Source of the DNA: an uncultured Clostridia bacterium
GTDB lineage: Bacteria > Bacillota > Clostridia > TANB77 > CAG-508
Direction of reading: 5' to 3'
Length of the DNA: 14,182 bases
Assembly (NCBI GenBank): GCA_934148985.1
Contig: CAKPDO010000040.1
Location: 1-14,182, forward strand
Under the pieces are notes generated by a model, which had not been told where the DNA came from, made no database searches, and saw only the letters and a list, made by a program, of their open reading frames with translations. How positions within the stretch are numbered: the stretch's first letter is position 1; each line of letters starts with the position of its first letter. Below, in pieces: positions 1 to 7,045 of this stretch. The position numbers and the translations under genes are program-made.

Positions 1-59
1 GTTGTTTCTTCTGCTTCTTTCATTTTGATTAATACTCTATCACCTAATGGTTTTATCAT
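1..59 (-). CDS. groES: Co-chaperonin GroES, N-terminal fragment
   Basis: Only the first 19 complete codons are in the window; the gene continues past base 1. The reading is ATG at 59-57 followed by IKPLGDRVLIKMKEAEE, which matches the N-terminal beta-strand of GroES/Cpn10 (usual form K-I-R-P-L-G-D-R-V-V/L-I/V-K). GroES is the heptameric lid of the GroEL folding chamber in the cytosol. The start is supported by GGAAGG about 8 bases upstream. The identification is strengthened by the CIRCE operator and sigma-A promoter directly upstream, the normal control of groESL in Firmicutes. groEL is expected to follow outside the window. Confidence 0.9.
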   Translation of the reverse strand, partial: MIKPLGDRVLIKMKEAEET

Positions 60-79
60 ATATATCCTTCCTTTCTTTT

Positions 80-106
80 TTAGCACTCTTTCTTTTAGAC
101 TGCTAA
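80..106. promoter_or_regulatory. CIRCE operator (HrcA binding site) of groES
   Basis: The plus strand reads TTAGCACTC-N9-GACTGCTAA. The CIRCE consensus is TTAGCACTC-N9-GAGTGCTAA, so 17 of 18 arm positions and the 9-base spacer are conserved; the only change is G to C at base 100. It lies between the promoter and the groES start and should cover the transcription start. HrcA represses groESL through this site until heat or misfolded protein titrates GroEL. Confidence 0.93.
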
Positions 107-107
107 C

Positions 108-136
108 AATATATACCTTATTTTAGCAAATGTCAA
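108..136 (-). promoter_or_regulatory. Sigma-A promoter of groES
   Basis: On the minus strand TTGACA (136-131) and TATATT (113-108) are separated by exactly 17 bases. The predicted start near base 101 falls inside the CIRCE element, which fits repression by HrcA. Confidence 0.88.
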
Positions 137-151
137 TAGTTATTTGCTAAA
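122..151. promoter_or_regulatory. Second palindrome over the groES -35 box
   Basis: TTTAGCAAAT (122-131) and ATTTGCTAAA (142-151) are perfect 10-base inverted arms around a 10-base spacer. The element overlaps the groES -35 (131-136). It shares only the outer TTAGCA/TGCTAA with CIRCE, so it is either a diverged second HrcA site or an operator for another, unidentified repressor. It does not match the CtsR direct-repeat consensus. Confidence 0.55.
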
Positions 152-192
152 TTTTTTTATTTTTTGTCGACAGCTTTTGACATTTTTTGTTG

Positions 193-198
193 TATAAT
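193..198 (+). promoter_or_regulatory. -10 box of the small-peptide (toxin-like) transcript
   Basis: A consensus TATAAT lies 35 bases before the 43-codon gene, preceded directly by TG. Transcription would begin near base 205, exactly at the first direct repeat. No good -35 is present at 16-18 bases; the TTGACA at 177-182 is only 10 bases upstream, too close to pair with this -10. Confidence 0.55.
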
Positions 199-204
199 AA
201 TAGG

Positions 205-234
205 TAATTTTCACATGAAAGGAGGTGAAAATTA
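205..234 (+). promoter_or_regulatory. 5' hairpin of the toxin-like mRNA, SD in the loop
   Basis: TAATTTTCAC (205-214) and GTGAAAATTA (225-234) form a perfect 10-base stem. The loop ATGAAAGGAG (215-224) holds part of the Shine-Dalgarno sequence (GGAGGTG, 221-227), the rest is in the stem, and the last stem base is the A of the ATG. The fold should limit ribosome entry on the nascent RNA, as the upstream helix does in pAD1 fst mRNA. The structure is seen; the function is inferred. Confidence 0.7.
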
Positions 235-242
235 TGAAACAA
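205..242 (+). repeat. Direct repeats DRa (205-217) and DRb (229-242), toxin-side copies
   Basis: TAATTTTCACATG (205-217) recurs exactly at 423-435 and AAATTATGAAACAA (229-242) recurs exactly at 443-456. The copies have the same order and orientation, but the linker between them differs (11 versus 7 bases). In the toxin-like mRNA they flank the SD, and DRb contains the ATG at 234-236. The antitoxin-like RNA is transcribed from the other strand through the second copies, so it is complementary here. Confidence 0.85.
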
Positions 243-365
243 AAAAATCGAAAGAAAAAAAGTAAAAGTAAACTTTCAAAAATTATACATAATTTAGTAA
301 AAGCAATAAAATTTATTTTTGATTTTTTACAATTACTAAAATCTATAATGGATTTTTTCCATTAA
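234..365 (+). CDS. 43-aa basic amphipathic peptide, candidate type I toxin
   Basis: The gene is ATG at 234, preceded by GGAGGTG with good spacing, then 42 more codons and TAA at 363-365. Residues 1-16 are very basic (MKQKNRKKKSKSK...). Residues 17-43 are mostly Ile/Leu/Phe/Val with spaced Lys and Asp, suggesting an amphipathic or membrane-inserting helix ending in DFFH. There is no cysteine and no cleavable signal. The gene is divergent from groES, has its own -10 box and a terminator five bases after its stop, so it is a stand-alone unit. Converging with it is a small RNA carrying complementary repeats. Size, composition and layout suggest a type I toxin, but I recognise no Fst, Ldr, TxpA or other known toxin family. 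It could instead be a secreted membrane-active peptide or an uncharacterised small protein. Confidence 0.72.
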   Translation: MKQKNRKKKSKSKLSKIIHNLVKAIKFIFDFLQLLKSIMDFFH

Positions 366-369
366 AGAA

Positions 370-403
370 AAACGGTATCTTCTCTTACAAGATACCGTTT
401 TTT
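370..403. terminator. Shared bidirectional intrinsic terminator
   Basis: A 12-base stem (370-381 with 389-400) encloses a 7-base loop (382-388, CTCTTAC). On the plus strand it runs on in T (six T, 398-403, counting the stem end) and serves the 43-codon gene. On the minus strand it is followed by TTTTT-C-TTT (372-364) and serves the antisense RNA, and possibly the uppP operon. The plus-strand loop contains CUUA, matching the YUNR U-turn motif. Confidence 0.9.
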
Positions 404-420
404 AGGGTACTTTATACCCT
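404..420. other. Small hairpin next to the shared terminator
   Basis: AGGGTA (404-409) pairs with TACCCT (415-420) around a 5-base loop. There is no T tract, so it is not a terminator. In the antisense RNA it lies between the repeats and the terminator and may stabilise that RNA. Confidence 0.5.
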
Positions 421-422
421 AT

Positions 423-456
423 TAATTTTCACATGTTCGGTTAAATTATGAAACAA
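423..456 (-). repeat. Direct repeats DRa' (423-435) and DRb' (443-456), antisense-side copies
   Basis: These are exact copies of 205-217 and 229-242. The purine-rich SD linker of the first copy is replaced by TTCGGTT. An ATG sits at 448-450 in this copy but has no SD and opens only a 9-codon frame, so the copy is not a gene; its minus-strand transcript is the complement of the toxin-like mRNA leader. Confidence 0.85.
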
Positions 457-467
457 TTTATATTTCT

Positions 468-495
468 ATTATACTGAAAATTTAAATTTTTGCAA
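468..495 (-). promoter_or_regulatory. Sigma-A promoter of the antisense RNA
   Basis: On the minus strand TTGCAA (495-490), 16 bases, then TATAAT (473-468). The predicted start is near 461. No coding region follows before the terminator at 403-370, so the product should be a short non-coding RNA. Confidence 0.72.
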
Positions 496-543
496 TACTT
501 TTTTAAAATTTTCTCTAAAAATCGTTCTACAAAATTCGACAAA

Positions 544-1353
544 TTATATTCTTGTAAAGAACAATCCAATAACAATTGCTCCAATAATTACTCTATAAAT
601 AGCAAAAATCTTAAAGCTTCCTTTTTTCAAATAATTAAGTAAAAATTTAATAATCAAAACACCAACAATAAAGCTTGCAATAACACCAGTAAAAAATGGC
701 AATCCAAAAGTAAATTTATCTAGGTCAAAAACCACTGCTGCAAATGTGATTGGAGCTGCAAGCATAAATGAATATTTAGCTGCTGATTCTCTATCTATAT
801 TTAGTGCTCTTGCAACAGTCATAGTAATTCCTGAACGAGAAACTCCTGGAAATGCTGCTGCCAATGCTTGAGATAAACCTATTAACATAGATTGTTTTAA
901 AGTAATTTTTTCATAACTTACTGTTGACTTAGCTTTTTTATCAACAACATATAAAATTATACCCATTACAATTAATGTTATAGCAATTATAAGCATTTGA
1001 GTATTTAAGTTATCACCTATAATTTTTCCAGAAATCTTATCTAATATTAAGCTTAATATTCCTGCTGGAATTGTTGCAAAAACTATGTACCAAAACATTC
1101 TTCCATCTGTAGTTTTTTTCTTATGAACAACCTGTTCATAACCACCTTTTATTAATTTAATCCAATCTTTGCAAAAAAACAATACTATTGCCAAAAGTGT
1201 TCCTATGTGAAGTGCAACATCAAAAGAATCTGATATCTCATTCCATCCAAACACCCATGGAAATAAATTTAAATGTGCCGAACTAGACACTGGTAAAAAT
1301 TCAGTTAAGCCTTGAACTATACCTAAAATTAATGCATGTATTACATCTACCAT
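544..1353 (-). CDS. uppP: Undecaprenyl-diphosphate phosphatase (UppP/BacA)
   Basis: This integral membrane enzyme removes one phosphate from undecaprenyl diphosphate, recycling the lipid carrier for peptidoglycan and other surface polymers; extra copies give bacitracin resistance. The 269-aa length is normal. The two signature regions are present: Q14-x3-E18 followed by LPVSSSAH (20-27), and PGVSRSGIT (169-177) with Arg173. HIGT (49-52) is also typical. Several long hydrophobic segments cover the rest. The ATG has AGGAGA upstream. It is the last gene of the minus-strand run, 33 bases after the broken prepilin-like gene. No terminator was found directly after it; the nearest is the shared one at 370-403. 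Confidence 0.96.
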   Translation of the reverse strand: MVDVIHALILGIVQGLTEFLPVSSSAHLNLFPWVFGWNEISDSFDVALHIGTLLAIVLFFCKDWIKLIKGGYEQVVHKKKTTDGRMFWYIVFATIPAGILSLILDKISGKIIGDNLNTQMLIIAITLIVMGIILYVVDKKAKSTVSYEKITLKQSMLIGLSQALAAAFPGVSRSGITMTVARALNIDRESAAKYSFMLAAPITFAAVVFDLDKFTFGLPFFTGVIASFIVGVLIIKFLLNYLKKGSFKIFAIYRVIIGAIVIGLFFTRI

Positions 1354-1386
1354 AATTATATCTCCTTTTTCATTTTTTACTTTATT

Positions 1387-1891
1387 TTATTCTATATAGT
1401 CTATATTATAACCTTCGTCTTCGATTTCCCCTAAAGAGTAATAATATATTCCATTTCTTTCTATTCCATCTACTAAAATAACATATCTACTTTCAATATT
1501 TATTATAAAATCGTATTTAATTCCGTCTATATCTAGGTCATTATTAATCGTTTCTTGGCTAAAATATTTAAATCCGAACAAGGTCGCCTACACTTGAACC
1601 TGTTTTGTTATTTTCTTTAGCCGCATTATATGCCCTAATGCATTGAGTTTCTTTTCCGCTTGCACCAAGTGCTACACCTTTATTCCAAAATTCTTCATTT
1701 CCATTTTTTTTCTCTTCATACCAGTTATTTACTTGAGCCTGCATTACTTTCATTTGGTTAATTGCATTATAATATTTAGCATCCTTTGCTGTTTCTAGTC
1801 CACTATAGGTTGTAATTGATGCTAAAATCATTAAAACAATCACTGTAACTACTAAGGAAATCATTGTTATTCCCCTGTTTTCTTTTAGCAT
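1387..1891 (-). pseudogene. Prepilin-like protein gene split by a one-base frameshift
   Basis: The ATG at 1891 (AGGAGG upstream) opens a 107-codon frame. Residues 1-30 look like a type IV-style prepilin: a short basic leader KENRG, then ITMISLVVTVIVLMILA, as in prepilin peptidase substrates, although Ser rather than Glu is at +5. That frame stops at 1568. A second frame, 1581-1387, has no ATG or SD of its own but begins FGFKYFSQETI and ends with an alternating aromatic/acidic tail, which looks like the normal C-terminal half of these clostridial proteins. Removing one base of the GACC at about 1585-1582 joins them into one protein of about 167 residues reading ...GSSVGD-LFGFKYFS... Either the gene is broken or the base is a sequencing error. 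It begins 9 bases after the glycosidase stop, so the two are translationally close. Confidence 0.75.
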
Positions 1892-1900
1892 AAATTCCTC

Positions 1901-3802
1901 CTATTCTTTATTTAGCATTCTTTCTAAAACAAGTATAAACATTGCATGGCTCCATCCAAGTCCTATTACCCAATTGGCTGATAATGAATTATTGTCTACC
2001 TGTTCCCCTATGAAATTTAATTTGCTCACAGTCTTTATAACAAAATCAAATGTTTCTTTAGCTTTTTCATTTTCTCCACTTTCTAGGTAATATAATGTCA
2101 TCCACATATTTGCTATTGGCCATGGATTTCCGTTCATATAATTGTCTTCATCAAATCTTTTGAATCCCCCAGTATATGTACGCAAACTTAAAATTATTCT
2201 TTCAATGGTGTTTGTAATATTCTTTTCTTTTGGAGTAAAGACATTAAATGGAGTTACAGCTCCTACTATACTTATATCCATTCTTTTATCACTTGGATTT
2301 CTTACATATGACTTTTTTTCTTCATCATACATATTTTCATTTATATATTTTTTTATTTCAAGCAAAAGTTTTTCTATTTCTAATTTTGATTTCTGTATTT
2401 TTTCATCTTTTAATCTATTATTTTCAAAATCAGACACATTTTTTCCTAATATTTTATATATTTTAATAATGGCTTCAAATGCTGCATAAATAGAAGCAAG
2501 AGAATATAAATGAACATCTTCGCACATTTCCCATAAGTCATAACTTACATGATATTTATTCGTTTTTTGTATTACATCATTAACATATCTTTTCAAAAAA
2601 TCGACTGCTTTTTCACACATTGGCAAAGTATCTTTCAAAAATTTTTCATTTTTCATATATTCATAATGTGAATATACCCCATATACTACACTTGCTGTTT
2701 CATCAATTTGGTATCCCCAACAAGGCGCTAATTTTCCATCTGAAAAAAATCTTTGTTCCCACATTCCATTTTTACTTTGCGTTTGTTTACAAAATACCTT
2801 ATAGAATTTATCTACTTCTTCATTCATTCCTAATACATCCATCGCCTTTGTGATAAATACTGCATCTCTTGGCCAAGTATAAGCATATCTTCCACATTTT
2901 GTGAAATTTTCATCAATTTCAGCTGATGCAATTATTCCACCTGTTTCTGAGTTTGTTAAAAGTGGAAATAATAATATTGACCTATAATAAATATCCGCTA
3001 TTTTTTCTTCATAATTATTTTTTGGTTCTTCCATACTTAATTTATCATGCGTTTTGACGTATTTTCTCCAATATGCTTTTGTTTTTAAATATTCCGAACT
3101 GAAGTCAATTCTTCTTATTCTCTCAATTTCTGTTTCAAAATCTACCATAGATTTTGGTTGTGGCTCTAATAGCATACATATATCAATTTGCTTTTTTTCA
3201 CCTGGTTTTATTATTTCCATATCATAAGAAATTGATGATTCTCCTGACATTCCTATATAATCTTTGTCCCAAATTTCACCTGATTTTATATTGTTCCAAC
3301 TTCCATGAATTTGGTGAGATGATGTTTTATTTTCTTTACTAAATGTTGATATCATAAAATCATGTGCATATTGAACCATTCCAGTATCAATCTCTTTGCA
3401 GCCTACAAAATTGTTTGTATCTGATAATATTCCTTGATGTATTAAAAATTTTACATTTAAGTCTATTGTATTTTCATTTATTAAAGTATATCTTCTGACT
3501 AATACATTTTCTTTTATAGGTACAAAGTTTGTTTGTAAAATTTTTAGTTCAAAATACGTGTTTGTCACTTCTGTATTTAATATGTTTGTATCTACATCAT
3601 AATATTGCTTATATACATTATTTATATCATCATGTAAATATATTAATGCCGAATCATTTATTTTTACACCAACATGGCTGAAATCTATATATTGCCTTAT
3701 ACTTCTTCCTGGGAAATATAGCCTTTGCAATTCTCCCTTTCCCGTGAATGTTGCAAGTACATTTTGGTTTCCGATTATTGCTTCGTTTAGATATTTTTCC
3801 AT
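1901..3802 (-). CDS. GH15 glucoamylase-like glycoside hydrolase
   Basis: The 633-aa protein has the two-domain layout of prokaryotic GH15 enzymes: an N-terminal beta-sandwich (about 1-250) and an (alpha/alpha)6 barrel (about 265-633). Visible barrel motifs are YAYTWPRDA (306-314), substrate-binding; YDLWEMCED (421-429) with Glu425 as likely general acid; NPWPIANMW (559-567); and FIGEQVD (597-603) with Glu600 as likely general base, followed by LGWSHAMF. Both catalytic carboxylates are therefore present. Family members release glucose from starch, glycogen or maltooligosaccharides, or cleave related alpha-glucosides. No signal peptide is seen, so it is probably cytoplasmic and acts on storage glucan or imported oligosaccharides. 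Its SD overlaps the end of the upstream beta-CASP gene (gap 5 bases). The precise substrate cannot be read from sequence. Confidence 0.9.
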   Translation of the reverse strand: MEKYLNEAIIGNQNVLATFTGKGELQRLYFPGRSIRQYIDFSHVGVKINDSALIYLHDDINNVYKQYYDVDTNILNTEVTNTYFELKILQTNFVPIKENVLVRRYTLINENTIDLNVKFLIHQGILSDTNNFVGCKEIDTGMVQYAHDFMISTFSKENKTSSHQIHGSWNNIKSGEIWDKDYIGMSGESSISYDMEIIKPGEKKQIDICMLLEPQPKSMVDFETEIERIRRIDFSSEYLKTKAYWRKYVKTHDKLSMEEPKNNYEEKIADIYYRSILLFPLLTNSETGGIIASAEIDENFTKCGRYAYTWPRDAVFITKAMDVLGMNEEVDKFYKVFCKQTQSKNGMWEQRFFSDGKLAPCWGYQIDETASVVYGVYSHYEYMKNEKFLKDTLPMCEKAVDFLKRYVNDVIQKTNKYHVSYDLWEMCEDVHLYSLASIYAAFEAIIKIYKILGKNVSDFENNRLKDEKIQKSKLEIEKLLLEIKKYINENMYDEEKKSYVRNPSDKRMDISIVGAVTPFNVFTPKEKNITNTIERIILSLRTYTGGFKRFDEDNYMNGNPWPIANMWMTLYYLESGENEKAKETFDFVIKTVSKLNFIGEQVDNNSLSANWVIGLGWSHAMFILVLERMLNKE

Positions 3803-3807
3803 TTGTT

Positions 3808-5454
3808 TTACCCCTCTATAATTTTCAATATACTTTGCTCTAAATCTTTCATTTTCTCTTTAATTCTAAACATATCTTCATCTTTCAATTCCTTGTTATC
3901 CAAATCTTCTTGAACAGAAGCTTTCATATCATCAATTTGAGATTGTAATCTAGAAAGTCTTTGAATAATTTCGGCTTTTATAGTCTTAGGTTTATGTGTC
4001 TTAATAGTTGCTACCAATTCTGGCAATTCCTTAACATCATATGTTTCACCATAGCTTGGTATTGTAACTGGTATTTTAGCCTCATTTACTATTTTTTCTT
4101 TTAATGCCTCTTCAGAATCTTCCTCACCATGTATCAAAAATATATGTTTTGGTTTTTGGCCATTAAAAGAATATACAAAATTCATTAATCCTTCTTGGTC
4201 AGCATGTCCTGAATATCCTTCAATATATTCAATTCTTGCATTTACAGCTATTTCTTCTCCGAATATTTTTACTTTTTTTGCTCCATGAACTATGCTATAT
4301 CCAAGTGTTCCTGGCGCTTGATATCCAACAAATAATATTGTATTTTTTGGATTCCATAAATTATGTTTTAAATGATGTTTTATTCTTCCGACATCACACA
4401 TTCCACTTGCTGAAATTATTATTGATGGTATAATATTTTCATTTAAAGCCCTAGATTCATCTGCTGTTGTTGTAAAATGAAGTCCTGGGAACTCTAATGG
4501 ATTATCACCTTTTTCAATCTCTGCTTTTGTTTCATCATCAAATAAATCCATATTTTCTCTAAACACCTCAGTTGCTGATATTGCTAGTGGACTGTCTACA
4601 TATACAGGTGCTTTCATAAGTGTTCTATATTCTCTCATAAATTCTTCATCTTGAGTATTTTCCTTTATTTTATTTAGCTCATATAATATCTCTTGAGTTC
4701 TTCCTACAGCAAATGATGGTATTACAACATTACCTCCACCATTTAGAGTTTCAGAAACTATTTTCAAGAAAAGTGCTGCTTTTTCATCATTTCTTATATG
4801 AAGACGATTTCCGTATGTTGATTCCATTACTAGGTAATCTGCTTCACTTATCATTGTTGGTTCGCTAAGTAAAGGGATATCATTATTTCCTAAATCTCCT
4901 GAAAATACTATCTTTGATGTTTTTCCATCTTCTTCAACCCAAATTTCTATAATACTTGAACCTAACATATGGCCTGCATCATTATATCTTACTTTAATTT
5001 CAGGTGTTATTTCTAATATTCTTCCATACTGTACTTCTCTAAAAATCTCTAAACATCTTGCTGCATCTTCAGCTGTATACATTGGTGGAAGTGCTTTTTC
5101 TCCTTTTCTTTCTCTTTTTCTATTTTTCCATTCGACTTCCATTTCTTGAATATGACCACTGTCTGGTAACATTAAACTACATAAATCACATGTAGCCTTA
5201 TGAGCATATACTGGATTTCTATAGCCTTCATTATATAATTTTGGTATTCTTCCAGAATGGTCAATATGAGCATGTGTTAATAACATAAAATCAATTTGGC
5301 TTACATCAAAATCAAATGGTGCTTGATTATCAAATTCATCTTCTGCTGCTCCTTGATACATTCCACAGTCTACTAAAAATTTTTTTCCTGCCGCTTCTAC
5401 TAAATAATTTGAACCTGTAACAGTTTTTGCGGCTCCTAAAAATGTAATTTTCAT
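3808..5454 (-). CDS. Beta-CASP metallo-beta-lactamase fold RNase-like protein
   Basis: The 548-aa protein carries the complete metal site of the CPSF73-like branch: HAHIDH at 61-66 (motif 2), His162 in DAGHMLGSS (motif 3) and Asp187 in SGDLG (motif 4). The beta-CASP insertion shows ESTYGNR from Glu211, FAVGRTQEILYEL (248-260), the ISASGMCDVGRIKHHL block (347-362) and GYSGHADQ with His417, then FLIHGE with His442. Family members are zinc-dependent endo- and/or exoribonucleases in RNA maturation and decay. The last 90 residues or so form a charged, helical tail predicted as coiled coil, an extension beyond the compact bacterial homologues and possibly a partner-binding region. It has no KH or RNase J C-terminal domain that I can see, so it is not rnjA/rnjB. 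The ATG has GGGAG upstream; it lies 20 bases after the unknown 512-aa gene. Confidence 0.9.
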   Translation of the reverse strand: MKITFLGAAKTVTGSNYLVEAAGKKFLVDCGMYQGAAEDEFDNQAPFDFDVSQIDFMLLTHAHIDHSGRIPKLYNEGYRNPVYAHKATCDLCSLMLPDSGHIQEMEVEWKNRKRERKGEKALPPMYTAEDAARCLEIFREVQYGRILEITPEIKVRYNDAGHMLGSSIIEIWVEEDGKTSKIVFSGDLGNNDIPLLSEPTMISEADYLVMESTYGNRLHIRNDEKAALFLKIVSETLNGGGNVVIPSFAVGRTQEILYELNKIKENTQDEEFMREYRTLMKAPVYVDSPLAISATEVFRENMDLFDDETKAEIEKGDNPLEFPGLHFTTTADESRALNENIIPSIIISASGMCDVGRIKHHLKHNLWNPKNTILFVGYQAPGTLGYSIVHGAKKVKIFGEEIAVNARIEYIEGYSGHADQEGLMNFVYSFNGQKPKHIFLIHGEEDSEEALKEKIVNEAKIPVTIPSYGETYDVKELPELVATIKTHKPKTIKAEIIQRLSRLQSQIDDMKASVQEDLDNKELKDEDMFRIKEKMKDLEQSILKIIEG

Positions 5455-5474
5455 AAATTTTCTTCTCCCTTACT

Positions 5475-7013
5475 TTATATAAATAATTTTGTTTTTTTGC
5501 CTAATTTTATCTTTAGCTCCTTTTTAGTTATGTCTTTTAATTCAAAGTTACTATCTTCTATGTCTTCATCATATACTGTTATAAAAAATTGTTCCTGTTT
5601 CTTCTCTACTTTTATGTTTATATTTTCTAATTCTATTATATTAGATAAAAATAATTTTTCAATTATTTTATATTTTTTTGTTAAATCTGTTGTAATTTTA
5701 ATTATAACCTTGCTTTCTTCTGCTTTATCACAAATGCTCTGTCCTAGTTTTCTTAATGTTTTTCTTAATTCATCATCTTGAATAAGAATTTTATTTTTTT
5801 CTAGTGGAAGTAAGCTATAATATCTATATTTATATATTAATTCAACAATTTTACTCTTTTCCTTTGCATTTTTTACTTGTTCTAGCATACATTTTATAAT
5901 ATTTTTTTGTAAATTTAAAATTTCTTTTTTATAATCAGCATCTACTACATTATCATAATATTCAAACATTTTGTCAATATTTTTCTTAGTTTCAAGAAAA
6001 TTTTTTGGTTTCATAAGATTATTTAAATTTTCTATTTGCTTAACTTTTTCTTCTCTTTCTTCTTTTAAATTATTTTTCAAAACTCTTATGCTAAAAATCT
6101 TCTTTTCCAAAGGTAATTTTTCATTTCTTTTTTCATACTCTGTAATCAATAAATTTTTGTCATTCACAATTTTATCAATCTCGAGTATTTCTTTTTCTAT
6201 TTCTTTCTTTGTTTTAGAAACTTTTTCTAAATATTTTTCCTTATTTTCAAATTCTTCCTTTTGTTCTTTCAATTCTTTGCATTTTTTCTTTATTTCATTT
6301 TTAAAATCTTCATCATAATTTAAATTTAATTCAAGTGCTATTCTAATTATTTTTTTAGATATCGTATCTCTTGCTTTTTTTCCATAAATACTTTCAATTT
6401 GACTTTGAAACAGTTCAAAATAGTCAACTAATGGCTCATAATTATTTACCCATTTATCTACAAATTTACTACTTGTTAGAAATATAACATTTTGATATAG
6501 TAAATTATAATTCAAATCTTCTATATCTTTTGTAATAATATTCCATGAAAATCCATTAAAATCCCTTAAAGGTTCTACCATGTTTATATTATTACCAATA
6601 TTTAGCATATTTGAAAGTGCTTTTTGAATATTTTCGTCAAAATTTTTTACTACTATATTTTTCTTTTGTATTTTAGCCAATGCATATAAAATTCTACTTT
6701 CTATTTGTTTGCATTTTATTTCTTTTTCTTCACTATTTACTAGTTCTTCTTCATCTTCATTTAATGGTATAAATGTTATTTTTTCACAATCTTTATCTAT
6801 TATATTTATAAGCTTTTCTATATACTCCCCTTTTTCAAAAGTATCTCTTTTTACTTTTTTATAGTCTTTGTACCCATTTTCTATTTTATAAAACATACTA
6901 AGTAAAGTATTTTTTGCTTCTTCTGAAAAATTTTTTTGACTTAATATTTCCTCAAGCCTATTGTTATAATCTTTTTTGGCTATTTTTGTAAAAAAATTAT
7001 TTTTCTTCTGCAA
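5475..7013 (-). CDS. Unknown 512-aa coiled-coil protein
   Basis: I do not recognise this family. The protein is very rich in Lys, Glu, Ile and Asn. No signal peptide or membrane span is evident. Residues 1-80 are helical and charged; about 100-235 look like a mixed globular part (with FNGFSW and VIFLTSSKFVDKWV); about 236-345 are strongly predicted as interrupted coiled coil; and 420-512 alternates in a beta-like way and ends in basic KLGKKTKLFI. The start is TTG at 7013, chosen because AGAGGT lies 7 bases upstream and the first in-frame ATG is 40 codons on. It lies 58 bases after ftsK and 20 before the beta-CASP gene, hence probably co-transcribed. A structural or scaffold role is conceivable, but nothing in the sequence fixes it. 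Confidence 0.8.
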   Translation of the reverse strand: MQKKNNFFTKIAKKDYNNRLEEILSQKNFSEEAKNTLLSMFYKIENGYKDYKKVKRDTFEKGEYIEKLINIIDKDCEKITFIPLNEDEEELVNSEEKEIKCKQIESRILYALAKIQKKNIVVKNFDENIQKALSNMLNIGNNINMVEPLRDFNGFSWNIITKDIEDLNYNLLYQNVIFLTSSKFVDKWVNNYEPLVDYFELFQSQIESIYGKKARDTISKKIIRIALELNLNYDEDFKNEIKKKCKELKEQKEEFENKEKYLEKVSKTKKEIEKEILEIDKIVNDKNLLITEYEKRNEKLPLEKKIFSIRVLKNNLKEEREEKVKQIENLNNLMKPKNFLETKKNIDKMFEYYDNVVDADYKKEILNLQKNIIKCMLEQVKNAKEKSKIVELIYKYRYYSLLPLEKNKILIQDDELRKTLRKLGQSICDKAEESKVIIKITTDLTKKYKIIEKLFLSNIIELENINIKVEKKQEQFFITVYDEDIEDSNFELKDITKKELKIKLGKKTKLFI

Positions 7014-7045
7014 AATTTTTACCTCTTTTCTAATTTTGTTCGTTT

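Larger units (their letters stand above)
366..461 (-). ncRNA. Predicted antisense RNA (antitoxin-like), about 95 nt
   Basis: The RNA is predicted from the promoter at 495-468 (start near 461) and the terminator at 403-370. It has no credible reading frame. It runs through the second copies of DRb (456-443) and DRa (435-423), so its 5' half is complementary to the toxin-like mRNA at 229-242 (start codon) and 205-217 (5' end). It then carries a small hairpin (420-404) and ends in the shared terminator, antisense to the mRNA 3' end. This parallels RNA II of the pAD1 par locus. Expression is inferred, not observed. Confidence 0.65.

Noticed and set aside
177..182. TTGACA as -35 of the toxin-like gene
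   Set aside because: Only 10 bases separate it from the TATAAT at 193-198; with a 16-18 base spacer the downstream hexamers do not resemble a -10.
423..456. Decayed second copy of the 43-codon gene
   Set aside because: Only the two leader repeats match; nothing after the ATG does, and a good opposite-strand promoter sits just beside it, so a functional antisense role explains it better.
1387..1581. Independent 64-aa gene
   Set aside because: Its first codon is TTG inside the upstream frame, with no SD or ATG; it reads as the C-terminal half of the frameshifted prepilin-like gene.
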